This document shows positions 1 through 12,331 of a stretch of 64,000 nt of DNA, piece by piece. The position numbers and the translations under genes were made by a program. The stretch's first letter is position 1; every line of letters begins with the position of its first letter. The stretch is from Halichondria panicea. Its lineage: Eukaryota > Porifera > Demospongiae > Suberitida > Halichondriidae. The notes beneath the pieces are model-generated. The model made no database searches. It saw only the letters and a program-made list of their open reading frames with translations, and had not been told where the DNA came from. Location: NCBI RefSeq assembly GCF_963675165.1, contig NC_087379.1, positions 4,853,442-4,917,441 of the forward strand. Reading direction: 5' to 3'.

Positions 1-65
1 AGAATTTCCACACCGTGTGTAGTGTTCCCCCCAGATGAGGTGCACGTACATTATTTTTCTTGCAG

Positions 66-1738
66 CACCTGGATCACGATGACCTTGAGTTAGAAGTGGA
101 CTATTCACTGTTTGACGAGTATGCGTGGCCTAGTATTGCACACAGGGTACCGGCATTTGAATCTTTGAAGGTGGCAGTCAACATACTTTGTGTGCTTGTA
201 CATTGTATGTAATACAGTGAGTTGAGCCCCTATCTTTGGGAGTAGACCTTCCTTGTCCATATCAGTAAAAAATTGTCCCCATTTATGAGGTTAAAAATGA
301 TGATCACCATTTATATGCAAAAGGGTTCGAGAAGCCTCTTTTGTATAGGATCAGCCTGTGCAGTTACTAATTAATTAGCAAGCGATCGTATTTGTATAAT
401 CAGGAGCACATTACAGTCTCGGGAATCGCATCTCATGCAAATTTGCAAAGCATGACCTCATATGCAAAACCGCTAAGTGGGTGATGATCATCAGCGTGCG
501 TGAGCTGACGGTGCACTTTTACCAAGCATAGGTCAATAAAAATGAAAATCTACAGCTAGCTAGTTAACTATAGGCCTGGTAGTAAGCTCTCTCTTCTAAG
601 AACCCCAGTAAGACTCCTAGTATGTGTTAGTCTAGGTCTAGCAAACTTTCTCTTTACATGGATATGCTCCTCTTTTAGAATTTTCTGTACCTCACCAATG
701 ACAGTCTCTTCCATGATGTATACCAACATCCATCAAAGACCTAGCTATTCCCTTTAGCTCTTTTTGGCTCAACCTAGCTCTCCTGCTGCTGCACTACACA
801 AAATCTGTTCATAATGATAATCACATGCAGGCTGACCGCGGTCTGATTTCCACACCCATGTAGAGTTAAAAGCTCCTTCTGTAATGTGCTCCTGGTATAA
901 TGAAAGCACCGTGGGTGCTGATGCCTCGGTGGAGTTACATAACATAAAGCTAATAGCTTTTATATACACATGATGAACATTTTTGCATTAATTTTGCTAC
1001 ATGCATTCTCAAAGAGTGGGTAATGATCAACCATGATTGTTGTTAAACGATCGATGCCAAAGTTTAAATCTAAAACTAATGGCTGCATCAGCAGGCCTTT
1101 CAGCTTTCTTCTCACTCTTGCAGTTATACCAATAGTTAGCTAGCGTTCTAATGCAGAGCTATAACTACTAAGTAGAGTAGCAACACTCGGTAAACAAGTT
1201 TGGCTACGTGCTCTTCTGAAAAGGCTGCAATAGCATTCCAAGTAAGCAAATAAAGAACGAAGCATTATTTTTCAAATCCACAAATTAAAACCCAAGAAAA
1301 TATATGACTAGAAGCCTATAGAAACTCTTACTTGCACTTCATTGATCCTTGAGCAGCTGTAGCAGTCTACACAAACACACACACAGACACAGACACAAAC
1401 ACACTACCGTATACCTCGCTTGCGCATGTACACTGAGGCATAATAATTGATAATTGATAGAGCCTCTCTTTGTCTGTTTGCAGTTGCAAAGTGCTTGGGC
1501 TGGTTACTATGATTACAACACTCTGGATCAAAACGCAATTATCGGGAGGCACCCTGTCATTAATAACTTGGTATTTGCCAATGGCTTTAGTGGCCATGGC
1601 ATACAACAGTCACCAGCTGTAGGTAGAGCAGTTAGCGAGATTGTTTTAGATGGTTGTTCGCACTCTATTGATCTCAGTAGATTTTCCTTTGAAAGAGTTG
1701 TGAATGGTCAGCCATACAAAGAAAAAAACATTGTGTAA
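66..1738 (+). CDS. FOXRED1: FOXRED1-like FAD-dependent oxidoreductase, last two exons (partial)
   Basis: Two exons are visible: 66..170 (35 codons, after a TTGCAG acceptor) and 1484..1738 with the stop at 1736..1738; the 1.3-kb intron is phase 0. The first exon encodes a stretch ending RVPAFESLK. The second encodes [18 protein letters not shown] and then [19 protein letters not shown]. These are hallmark C-terminal motifs of FOXRED1, a DAAO-fold mitochondrial flavoprotein needed for respiratory complex I assembly in animals; the GFSGHG segment is part of the FAD-binding fold. The 5' exons lie upstream of the window. In copy 1 both exons are open, unlike copy 2. Identification is from memory of the family and is strong for this segment. 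Confidence 0.85.
171..1483 (+). other. FOXRED1 terminal intron, no gene seen
   Basis: This intron begins GT and ends CAG. It has no convincing coding sequence. A CA-rich microsatellite lies near 1370..1405. The last ~120 bases before the acceptor resemble the sequence at 37700..37815, just before the preceding FOXRED1 exon of copy 2, so a small intronic duplication occurred within the gene. Confidence 0.6.
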
Positions 1739-2363
1739 GAGAGATTTTTTTTATACATATTCTTACGCCAAACTTCATTCAGATGTGTCTTTAATTTTTG
1801 TGTGTAATCTTCACCCTAACGGTTTGAATTGGGAATGGAAGTAGTTGAACAATGCTGAGTGGACATAATTAAAGGATTTCGAATGCGAGGCTCTCGAATT
1901 GTGACATGATTGTGACATCATTATAGATCGCAAACGAAACACACGCAAAGAGCTATAGTGATGATACACACTGTATCCTTGCTGTTTACGTGACGTGCTA
2001 TACATAATATATCCCTTTGATGATTTCACTTCCTAGCTAAGTTGCAATTTGCTGCACTAATTATAACAGAAACCTAATATTTGCTTCCATCCACTCATTC
2101 AGCTGCATGTGGGTTCCAACTTAGAGTCCTCGACCATAATGTTATAGAGCTTTGCTTGCATGTCTGTCTCCTGCATGCCTTATATATATTATGCATGTAC
2201 AAACCTTCTCACCCAAAAATTGACCTCCCAACTAGGTACATCTACGGCTTACATATTAGTACTATGACACTTTCAGCTTTTATGAATAGTATTTATAATC
2301 ATGCATGCTTCCAGTAATTGTTTGATCAACAAATGTGAATATTGCTACAGACTGAATAAAATG
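1739..2363. other. Tail-to-tail intergenic region FOXRED1/ast1
   Basis: This is the 625-base space between the FOXRED1 stop (+) and the ast1 stop (-). No gene is seen. Possible plus-strand polyadenylation signals are ATTAAA near 1868..1873 and AATAAA at 2355..2360. Confidence 0.5.
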
Positions 2364-5300
2364 TTAGTCCTCTAGCTTTTCAAATTGTGCATAAAATCCT
2401 CTGAACGATCCTGGGGAAGACACCTCCAGAATCACAGTCAAGATACTTCCTATCCCTGGGACTATGTGATCGGTACACTTCTCTCCACACATCTTCTCAA
2501 TCAATTGACCCTCACTTCTAAATCCATCGTACACCGCAACAGAATTAGACGAGCATTGCTCACTGTTGGGAATATCAAAATACTTGAAACGAACTTGGGC
2601 AGAACCGAAGGTAATCCAAGTGCATGAAATTGTACCAGTGATAGGGCCTGAGGGAAGATTAGCAGGTCCGAAACGTTGACCCATCGGCATGACTCCACCG
2701 CAAGCAAAGTTTTCTTGAGGGTTGGATAGTAAAACAGGGCAATTCGGAGTAGGTGGTGGTAGTGTAGTTGGGGCAATGGTGGTTGGAGGTGTAGGGGGTC
2801 TAGTAGTTGGCCTGGTGGTGGGTAGGGGAGTGGTTGGATCTGGTGATGTCGTGGCTACTGTAGTTGGCCTGGTGGTAGGTAGGGGAGTGGTTGGACCTGG
2901 TGATGTCGTGGCTACTGTAGTTGGCCTGGTGGTAGGCGGGGGAGTGCTTGGACAAACTATCGTGTACTCAATCCTGAATCCCGTACGTTTTGATCCATGA
3001 TATGGTCCAGCAAAGAAGTATAGTGTGGTATTGCCAGTTGCAGTGATGAGAGAAGGTCTACCAAGATCATAAATGGTGTGAATTAAGCCGGTAGTATCGT
3101 GGATCTTCAAATAATCTTTGGGACAGTTTTCAGTTGTTTTTCCAGCTATCCCAAAAGCTAAATCATCAAATGTGAGGCGAACATTGCATCCTGGAGAAGG
3201 AACTTGGATGTTCCATTCACAGTTAAAATTTAAGGGGTAGGTCGTGGGCCAGGCAGGTGTTTGGAAGCTTCCAGAGGCACCTGTGAAAAGACTTGGCCCA
3301 CATATAGTAGCAGGTGTGGGGGGCTGTGTGGTCGGTGTTGTTGTGGAAATTGTGGTGGTTCTGGTTGTGGGTGGAGGGACAGTAGTTGGAGTAGTAGGGG
3401 GAGCAACAGTTGGTGGGGCTGTATATGAAGTAATGTATTAGATCATAATTATAAAAGGATAGAAATGATTTTTCTAAGGCATCTGTATAGCTGGTCTTAT
3501 GTAATAATTTCTGCGAAATATGAACAAATGATCAAATGTGGGATCTCATGCATTTGTTTACCCAACATATGCTAAACAGATCATTGTATAACTTATGTGT
3601 TCCCTCTATCCCACACACACCCACACTCATATGCATGGGAAATTGTTTTAGTGCCCACACGATCTGAAAACATGTACATATTTAGTAATGTCCCTAGCTC
3701 ACATAGTATAATGAAAAATACTTGTGGTGACTTACCAGTAGGTGGTGTTGTTGTGCAGCTCAGACCATCTGCTTGTAGGTAGTAGCCAGGATTACATTTG
3801 CATATATAAGAGCCTCCAGTGTTGTCACAAATATGATCACATCCTCCATTATCGTATGCACACTCATTGAAATCTGCACGAAAACAAGTGTTTGTGTACA
3901 TGATCATGACAATCACAGTTAGTGCTTATGCATGTGTTGAGGTAGGCAATTCGAGTTAAATGCTATTATTATAGCCTCTGAAAACATTAGAGCTGCATTA
4001 TTCACTTACCAAAGCAAGTACTTGCTGCTGGAGAGTGATAGTATCCATTTTTACATTCACAGCGGTACGATCCGTCAAGATTTGTGCATGTGTGACATCT
4101 GTTTGATTGGCCACCACACTCATTGATGTCTGTAGTCAATTATGCACATGCATGGTAGGTTAAAATAATGTGTACATCATAACTATAGAGAGTATAATTA
4201 TGACCATGTAGGCCAGTCTAAATAATTATTGTAGTTTCGAATTCTGATTGATTCACTCCATGCTATAGGGATGGTAAATTTATGTTCTACATATCTACGT
4301 ACAGTCAAATTGTGTAAACCGCTAGCCAATTAAAGTGCCTACCAATTGTTGAGAAGTCCACCCGAAGTCCCCGCGGTGTACCAGGTCCTGTGTTGCTGCT
4401 ATCAGTGTGGTAGTAGACAGTTGCTGTGTTGTCATACACATAGTTTGAGGTGTATATCTGGCTAGAGCTGCAAAATTTGCCATCTCTAGCATTTCTTGAA
4501 AGATATTCACCATCCTCGGGGTTTATAGATCGTCCAGTAAATACTTGGACATAGTCTTTAATGCACCCAGCACTGTAATTGGAGAGTGTATCTGATAAGA
4601 GTCTGAGAACAACTCATACACTTGTACATGTTTTGACAAATATTTTGTGCTGCTACAAATCCGCCAAAATAACAGAGAAAAATCTGAAAACGTCAAAATT
4701 ACTCCCTGTCTATATATAATAGTAACATTAAGGTAACTATCCGTTCTAGAACTGAAACACTAGATTGTAGTAGCTTGCCAAACCACAAACATACATTAAG
4801 GTGTCTGCTATGTCAATCAAAAGTAAAGGGCGTACAGACAATGGAATCTATGAGTGTATAATTATTATACACAGTAACGATTAATAGTTTTCTGGCAGCG
4901 AAGTTACCTCTGCTCTAGGCTGAGTCCTGGAAAACTCAGGCGAACTCTGTATCCTTCAGGCACCCGAATCACCCATGCACACCTCTGATTCACAATATGG
5001 TTGGGATAACTCGGTGAGTAGAATGTTCCACTTTTACCTTCCATAACTCCACCGCATGTGATTCCGTCCGGAAGGGTCAGGGCTTTAGTACTTTGTGGGT
5101 AGGTGCTAATCGGGGGCCTTGTAGAACCTAATATTATAGTATAAAATATATTACACTTACACTTACTAGTACTATGCAGGCAGGACACTCACCACATCGA
5201 TAAAGGGCATTTGCTTTAAGGATATCCAAAGGGCTTAGTTCTTGTGCAGAGCCGAACACAATTCCTTCGTCTTTCGCTACAATAGTCGGATTGCTACGGG

Positions 5301-6290
5301 ACTTTGCAAACGAAGTACCAGTGTAGTGCATAATGCTGGCATAGTCATAGCCATAACCTAATGTAAGTGTTTGACCAGGTCTAGCTTTCACAAAATTGCC
5401 TGCTTGTCCATTACGGATGTTATTTGTGATTACGTTTACGTACTGGTCGCGGTCATGCCGAGTGTGCTCATGATAAAATCCTATTGCATGTCCTATCTCA
5501 TGAACAGCTGTTCTCAAATACACACATCCCGGACCCAGAGAGACACCTTGAGGTTGATAATTGCGATGCAGACGTCCAACATAAGAATAGCACCTAGATA
5601 CATGTAAATAAAATGGTGTTATGAACATGCAGTTTGTCTTTCAACATTCAAATTATCATAAACACAATTGACAAACTTACCCATCTCCTGAAAGGATATA
5701 GATGAAGTAGCGTTCTGTTGTGCGAGGAAAAAATCGAAGGCAAGTTCTGTCTTCCCAGTGCCTCATTGCCTGCAGGATTACTTCCCTATCATTTTCTGAA
5801 TGTTAAGAAAGAACAGCTGTGTGAGCTTTTGTTAGACACAAAGCAAACTAATCAAATTAATACATCTTTAGAGACACCACATTTGTAATCTAAGTCGCGT
5901 ATGGTAACTACCAGTCTATCACATATCATCTTGATCTTACTACTAAAGTCAGGAGAAATGGTGTATGGTACTCGTGCATTCGGCCATAGAGCGCTGGAAT
6001 GACGTATCGCATTTCTCCTAGTTCTTGTCTGATCTGTGGACTGATTCTTGCCCTGAGGAACTTCGATGAATGCCATGTCTCCAATGTGCTTTATCATGGC
6101 TGCAAATTAATTTTATAGGTACTGTACTATAACATTGATACAACAACAAACCTGCTTTGGCTGAAGGGTCTGAGAAATGTCCATTAAACTCATCTTTGAC
6201 CTCTTTTACATTCTTGTCTGTTGATTTCTCATGAGTGGAAGATGCCAGGTGAAATATGAGCAGAAGAGTTATGAAGATTTGCTGTAGCAT
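2364..6290 (-). CDS. Secreted astacin metalloprotease with CUB/EGF/Thr-rich tail (ast1, copy 1)
   Basis: There are nine exons: 6152..6290, 5941..6099, 5681..5795, 5193..5593, 4908..5127, 4343..4572, 4010..4129, 3736..3873 and 2364..3418. All have GT..AG borders, and the sum is 2577 nt (858 aa). Domains in order: signal peptide (1..~18); short propeptide ending RTRR at 72..75; astacin catalytic domain with HEIGHAIGFYHEH from residue 169 and the Met-turn SIMHY; CUB1 (exons 5 and 6); two EGF modules (exons 7 and 8); Thr/Pro linker; CUB2; Thr/Pro linker; divergent CUB3 ending at the stop. All zinc ligands are present. The order astacin-CUB-EGF-CUB resembles BMP1/tolloid, but the Thr-rich linkers do not. 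It is likely a secreted, furin-activated protease of matrix or signalling substrates. One conserved Cys in CUB2 is Tyr here (codon near 3067..3069). The substrate is unknown. Confidence 0.85.
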
Positions 6291-6354
6291 TCTGTTTGTC
6301 TGTAGTGAGTTAGTAGTTCAGCTTTCTGGTTATTGGTTGACTACTAACCTGAGT

Positions 6355-6363
6355 TATTTTATA
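6355..6363 (-). promoter_or_regulatory. TATA box of ast1 (copy 1)
   Basis: TATAAAATA reads on the minus strand about 65 nt upstream of the ast1 ATG. It is conserved in the second ast1 copy and similarly placed in ast2, ast3 and ast4. Confidence 0.55.
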
Positions 6364-6770
6364 GGATTGTAATCCGGCCTGGTATTGGAAGTTTGTGGTT
6401 TCTAAGTTTCCAGCTGCCCACACATTCTTGAGATCTGACACTGGTGACCTTAGACACAGGAAGAGTTGCTATGAAACCTACACTAACATGATAATAGCCA
6501 TCTCCTTTTTAAGTATCTATGCATGTTTTGTCATTATGCATTACCTAATTTGGAGAACACAGCAGTTTAGCATACCTATAGAACTATATAAATCTGAAAG
6601 GTGAACACTAATCCGATTTTAGCTGAGCATAGGTCTATTAGGTTTTTCTCGTCTCCTCCCCTGCCTGATGCCACCTCTTTCACGCAGTATTGCTGATCTT
6701 GCCAAAATGAAGCCATGTGTTAATTTGTGCATGTGTATAAATTATATGCTGTTTATGATGTCAAAACTAA

Positions 6771-6983
6771 TACCGTATAGCGCGAAATTTTCGAGGCACT
6801 TCCTCTACATTGCACACAATGTTCGTAGAATGACTGCTTACCGGAAGCCACGCCTTTAATCTCTTTGTACGTTATGCCAGTTTTAATTAAAGAATAATTT
6901 TATTTTCACGTAGGATTGCTACCCACAAAATCAGCGAAAATTAAGCGCCTCGAACATTTCGCGCTATATATAGCTATACGGTA
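6771..6983. mobile_element. MITE with TA ends (CCGTATAGC family)
   Basis: The inverted ends read TACCGTATAGCGCGAAA on the left and, as reverse complement, TTTCGCGC...GCTATACGGTA on the right, around ~200 bp with no ORF. The flanking TA suggests a Tc1/mariner-type target. A related copy sits near 44060..44280; in copy 2 (49911 onward) the right end has been deleted. Confidence 0.6.
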
Positions 6984-7034
6984 GTACATAGGGTCACCAA
7001 AATAATGAAATGACTTGCTACGTAACACTGTATC

Positions 7035-7088
7035 TAGCCTCGAATCCAGGCCGATTAAAATACATAATACGGCCTGGTTTCGAGGCTA
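7035..7088. mobile_element. Small foldback element (TAGCCTCG termini)
   Basis: This 54-bp imperfect palindrome starts TAGCCTCG and ends CGAGGCTA. It is the same terminus as the larger foldback elements at 29008, 43197 and 54806. It is absent from copy 2, where a deletion spans the site. Confidence 0.5.
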
Positions 7089-7316
7089 CACGTACATCCA
7101 GCATTGAATCAAAATAAGGATAATGACGCCCTCGACCCCTCATCCTGTTTTAACAGGAAGTGGATCAGTGTGCCGAAAACTATTGTGACCATTCATCAGT
7201 TGTCAATTGCAATTTCACACTTCCATGCTGCTCTGACAGATTTACTGCTGTGACGCGAATAAACTATTCCGGTCAATATCTTTTAGGCCAATTAGGAGAT
7301 TGGTATACCACTTTGG

Positions 7317-7590
7317 TTTGTACGTTACGGTTACTTGGAAGTGGAGGTGTAGTGAGAGGAAGGTACGGTAGTAGGACGAGAGGTGCATGGGTCTAGTGGT
7401 TTGATGTGGTGTTGTCGTGGCAACTGTAATTTGCCAGGTGATGGATGGGGGAGTTGGACGTGGTGTTGTCGTGGCTACTGTAGTTGGTATAGTTTTGGGT
7501 GAGGGAGTGTATGGTCAGACTGCATGTCATATGTACTCAATCCTGAATCTCTTACACAGAGGTCCACGAGTTGGTGTCTCGTATTAATCG
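7317..7590 (-). pseudogene. Relic of a CUB/Thr-linker terminal exon (copy 1)
   Basis: The minus strand shows decayed similarity to the terminal exons of the astacins: a piece like the CUB segment ending in RIEYT (near 7540..7570) followed by Thr/Pro-linker codons (7330..7520). No intact frame exists. It lies between ast1 and ast2 and is likely the remains of a lost astacin gene. Counterparts are at 44940..45230 and 50101..50370. Confidence 0.6.
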
Positions 7591-8229
7591 TATTGTTTCT
7601 GACAAATATTAATTTTCAATATAAAACACAGTCATAGTTACTGTGTTGAGCTCTTATCTAGGTGAAGAGGAATTCTAGACAGGCTAGACAAATTAGCTAA
7701 CAGGCTCCTAGCTATAGGCAAAAAAATAGCGGTTACAGCATAGTTGTTACAGACAAATTGACTTCACAGTGTAAACTTAACCAAATTCTTACAAAAATAT
7801 CAACTGACAGGCAAAGTGAAGTGAGGCAAAAAGGTGAATACATGCATGAACGGAGCCCCAGAGGCCCGCACAACAACAAATTAAATGGAGATGGAGCATT
7901 ACAATGAGAATTGTTAAAAGAAAAGAGTATGATATCAACATCATCACATCAAATTAATTATGGTTTAATTATACTTCGTCTACATAATTTATTAATACAC
8001 GTGCATTGAGCAAATGAACATATACTGTCTATAAAGCCCAGCCACACACATTGAACAAAAAACATGCTGTCTGGTTATGTTGGTGATTTAGTTTTTAACC
8101 AATGTAATAATAATAACGAACACGCTATGATTCACAGCAAAATATATGGCTTTCAGTGATTAGAATAAAGTGACGATCAAAATATATTATGTGAAATAAT
8201 TATGATTTATATAAATGTTGGTTTATCAC
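7591..8229. other. Intergenic region 3' of ast2, no gene seen
   Basis: This is AT-rich DNA downstream of ast2 and is conserved at 50371..51012. No coding region is seen. A minus-strand AATAAA lies at 7988..7993. Confidence 0.5.
7988..7993 (-). terminator. Candidate polyadenylation signal of ast2
   Basis: AATAAA on the minus strand, about 240 nt past the ast2 stop. It is conserved at 50772..50777 in copy 2. Confidence 0.35.
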
Positions 8230-11200
8230 TTAAATTTTTTGTGATTGTGCATAGAATCCTCTGAACGATCCTGGGGAAGACACCCGCAGAGTCACGGTCA
8301 TGATATTTCCTGTCCCTTTGACTGTGTACTCGCCACACTTCTCCCCACACATCTTCTCAATCAATGGAGAATTTGAACCAGTTCCAAATCCATCGTGCAC
8401 CGAAACAGAATTAGACGAACATTGCCTACTGCTGGGAATATCGAAATAATTGAACACGACTTGGAATGGTCCAACACCGAAAATTATCCAATTGCATTCA
8501 GGCTTTGTAGTGCCAAGGAAAGGCCCAAAGGGCAGATTAGTAGGTCCGAAACTTTGACCTATCTGGAAGAATCCACCACAACCGAACGTTCCTTGAGGGT
8601 TGGATGGTAAAACAGGGCAATTCGGAGTGGGTGGTGGTAGCGTAGTGGGAGCGAGGGTGGTTGGAGGTGTGGTGGGTCTAGTAGTTGGCCTGGTGGTGGG
8701 CAGGGGAGTGGTTGGATCTGGTGATGTCGTGGCTACTGTAGTTGGCCTGGTGATGGGCGAGGGAGTGGTTGGACAGACTATCGTATACTCAATCCTGAAT
8801 CCCGTACGTTTTGGTCCATGATATGGTCCAGCAAAGAAGTATAGTCTGGTATTGCCAGTTGTAGTGATGGGAAAAGGTCTACCAAGGTCACAAATGGTGC
8901 GAATCAAGCGGCCGTTATTATTGTAGATCTTCAAATAATCTTTGGGACAGTTTTGAGTTGTTTTTCCAGCTATTCCAAAGATTGAATGGAATGTGAGGCG
9001 AACATTGCAACCTGGAGAAGGCACTTGGATGTTCCATTCACAGTCAAAATTGAAAGGGTAAGTCGCAGGCCAAGAAGGAGTTTGTAAGCTTCCAAAATCA
9101 TCTGTTAAACTTCCACCGCATAAGGAAGGAGGAGATGTGGTAGGACGGGTGGTGGGTCTAGTAGTTGGCCTGGTGGTGGGTAGGGGAGTAGTTGTATCTG
9201 GTGATGTCGTGGCTACTGTAGTTGGCCTGGTGGTAGGTAGGGGAGTGGTTGGATCTGGTGATGTCGTGGCTACTGTAGTTGGCCTGGTGGTAGGTAGGGG
9301 AGTGGTTGGATCTGGTGATGTCGTGGCTACTGTAGTTGGCCTGGTGGTAGGCGGGGGAGTGGTTGGACAGACTATCATGTACTCAATCCTGAATCCCGTA
9401 CGTTTTGGTCCATGATATGGTCCAGCAAAGAAGTATAGTCTGGTATTGCCAGTTGTAGTGATCGGAAAAGGTCTACCAAGGTCACAAATGGTGCGAGTCA
9501 AGCGGCCGTTATTATTGTAGATCTTTAAATAATCTTTGGAACAGTTTTCAGTTGTTTTTCCAGCTATTCCAAAGATTGAATTGAATGTGAGGCGAACATT
9601 GCATCCTGGAGAAGGCACTTGGATGTTCCATTCACAGTCAAAATTGAAAGGGTAAGTCGCAGGCCAAGAAGGAGTTTGTAAGCTTCCAAAATCACCTGTT
9701 AAACTTCCACCGCATAGGGAAGGAGGAGATGTGGTAGGACGGGTGGTGGGGGGTGTAGTAGGACGGGGGGTAGGGCGTGTAGTAGGACGGGGGGTGGGAC
9801 GTGTAGTAGGACGGGGGGTGGGGCGTGTAGTAGGACGGGAGGTGGGGCGTGTAGTAGGACGTGGTGTAGTTATAGTGGGAGGGGGTGTCACAGGACATGA
9901 TGACGGCAATTGTGGTGCAATTGGCAATGAACGGTTAGCTGCAATAGAAAAAAATCAGGTAATTTATTGCTATACAGCTACGCTCTGCTAAAGCTGTTGA
10001 TGATATGGAACTTTACAGGCACAAAGCAACTTACATTGTCTAGGTCCACAGCTTTTGCCATCCGATTGTACGTACTGACCAAATGGACACTGACATCTGT
10101 AAGAGCCACCCATGTTGACACATTTGTATTCACACCCTCCATTCTGGTAGGCACATTCGTTTATATCTGAATACAAGTGTGGAAGACAAATTAATGATAA
10201 CGTGGTCTTTGTTGAATAGCACACTAACTGAAGATCATTTGTAAAACATATTTACACGTACCGTAGCAGGTTGTCGCAGCTTTTGAAAAATAGTAACCTT
10301 TTTTACAACTGCACTCAAATGAACCCTGAGTATTTCTACAGTTGTCACATCTGGCACTTTGACATTCATCCTCATCTGTGCACATAGAAAAATAATTACC
10401 ACACGTTTTACGTTAATTGATTGTAGGAGTCTAGCTAACTTATCAGTTTCTAAGCAAATTCAAGCCTGCCTGCATCCTAACTCTTACCTAAACAGGTGAT
10501 TTTAATTTGAAGTCCAGTGCTTCCCCCAAAACTGTCAGTTCGATAAAAGACGGTAATAGTGTTGGTACTTGCAAAGAATCTTGTTCGACTGTATCGATTT
10601 CCGCAGATCCTTCCATCGGTGAGACCACCATATCTAATAATATCCTGATTGTCCAAGCTCGAACCAAAATAGAGTTGAGCATAATCTTTAGTACAACCAG
10701 AGCTGGAAAAAAAACATATCAGCTCAGCTAGTACATAGTTTTCATAAATTATTCGATTTTCAATACCTTGATTCTAAGTTCATTGATGGAAATTCGATTT
10801 GAGGAAGGAAACCACTGGGACATTGAAACACAAAGGCACACGCTTGATTTGGGAGGTGAGATGGGTACCCACGGGATCGTACTGTTCTCATCTCACCACC
10901 ACTCAGAACCTCCACTGTTCCACAGCGGCTGAGGCTGGGGTTCACAGGAGGTAAGGCCGGTGGAACAACAGTGTTCGGAGGAGAAAGTGGGCAAGCTGGA
11001 AAATGACAATACAAAGAATAAGGTATAGGTCACTGTAATCTGTCCTGATTGACTTACGGCAGTTGTAGAGCTTGTTTGCCTTTAATATGTCCAGAGGACT
11101 CAGTTCCTCAGCCTCTCCAATTGGGATGTCAGGTTGGTTGGTTTGTATGGTTTCACTTCGTCCATCTCTTGAGAATGCTCTGCTAGAGTAGTGCATGATA

Positions 11201-12236
11201 CTGGCATAGTCATAGCCTAGTCCAAGGGTGTTTCCATAGCTTATTCCAAACGCTCCAGTGATGCCAGGAAAAACATTATTTTGCAGGATAGTCACATATT
11301 CATCCCTGTCACTACGACTATGTTCATGGTAGAATCCAATTGCATGGCCAAACTCGTGGACTGCAGTAGAAAATCGGACACAGTTGGGACCAAGAAACAA
11401 TGGTTGAGGTCGTATTCTTGTCCGTCCTAGGTAAGATCGACAGCTGCAAGTAGAGTGAGCTTTGTGATTTTAATGATTCATGCACGGGATAATACAATAG
11501 GAAATATTTATATGGCATGCACTTACTCTCCAGGTGAACTGGTCACTATTCGAATGGAGTAGGTATCAGAGCCTCTAGGGCGAAAACGAATGCAAGTGTT
11601 CTCTTCCCAATGACGCATTGCTTGCAGTATGATCCTCCTCTCCTGAGCTGCATGCACATTTCGAAAACAGATAAACGAATGCTCAAAGTATATTTATACT
11701 CACCATCAAACTCGGGTGCTATCTCGTAAGGGATAATCCCACCAGGCCATAGGTTTGACACGGCATTTCTTTTGTTCCGGTACTGTTCACTGTTTTCTTG
11801 CTCCATTGAAGAGTCTTCGAACATCATGTCTTCAATTTCTTCGGTGTTCTCTACAGTAAAACATACATGACAAACAAATTTGACAATAATATTTATGGGG
11901 CCAAATATAAGAGCCAGGAATACTGATTCATAATTCAGAAGCTCTATCCTGATTCTATAGCCTTGGTATAAGAATCAGGTTCATGGAATGCCGTGCACAT
12001 GCAGTGGAAATCTATACTATTGCCTCACCATAATGTTTTTCGATGACATGCTCCCCATTGGCATTGTATGAAAATCCAAAGACTCCTTTAGCTTGACTTC
12101 GAGGTTGGTTGAGGCTATGCAGCTCAGTAGGGGCATCATCTGTGAGCTGGCTGCTGTGGTCACTAATGGTAGGTAAAGCATTTGCTGCAAGCAAGAGTGC
12201 AGCTGTGAATGCAGTGAAAACTGCAAGTTGTTCCAT
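8230..12236 (-). CDS. Secreted astacin metalloprotease, four-CUB form (ast2, copy 1)
   Basis: The nine exons are 12029..12236, 11704..11850, 11527..11647, 11058..11443, 10767..10995, 10488..10702, 10262..10375, 10035..10166 and 8230..9938, totalling 3261 nt (1086 aa). The signal peptide is MEQLAVFTAFTAALLLAANA. The propeptide ends in RNKR before NAV. The zinc motif HEFGHAIGFYHEH starts at residue 188, followed by SRSDRDEY and the Met-turn SIMHY. Then come CUB1, two EGFs, a Thr/Pro/Arg linker, CUB2, linker, CUB3, linker and the divergent CUB4. CUB2 and CUB3 lie in one exon and are nearly identical, so they arose by a recent in-exon duplication. Linkers are built of repeats such as [19 protein letters not shown] and are probably heavily O-glycosylated. 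Intron positions match ast1. It is probably a secreted active protease; the substrate is unknown. Confidence 0.85.
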
Positions 12237-12323
12237 GGCAGGTTATGGCGGTTATTAGTAGAATTGCACAACTTGGTAAGTTTTCTTTTCTGATTTCTGA
12301 GAGTTATCACTGATTAGTGCAAG

Positions 12324-12331
12324 TTTTTATA
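12324..12331 (-). promoter_or_regulatory. TATA box of ast2 (copy 1)
   Basis: TATAAAAA on the minus strand, ~90 nt upstream of the ast2 ATG, conserved at 54343..54350. Confidence 0.5.

Noticed and set aside
2722-3000. Plus-strand open frames of Val/Gly repeats (also 8600..8821, 9137..9415, 14169..14729, 45896..46174, 51383..51595)
   Set aside because: They are exact antisense of the Thr/Pro-linker codons of the astacin terminal exons; no start context, splice pattern or known domain.
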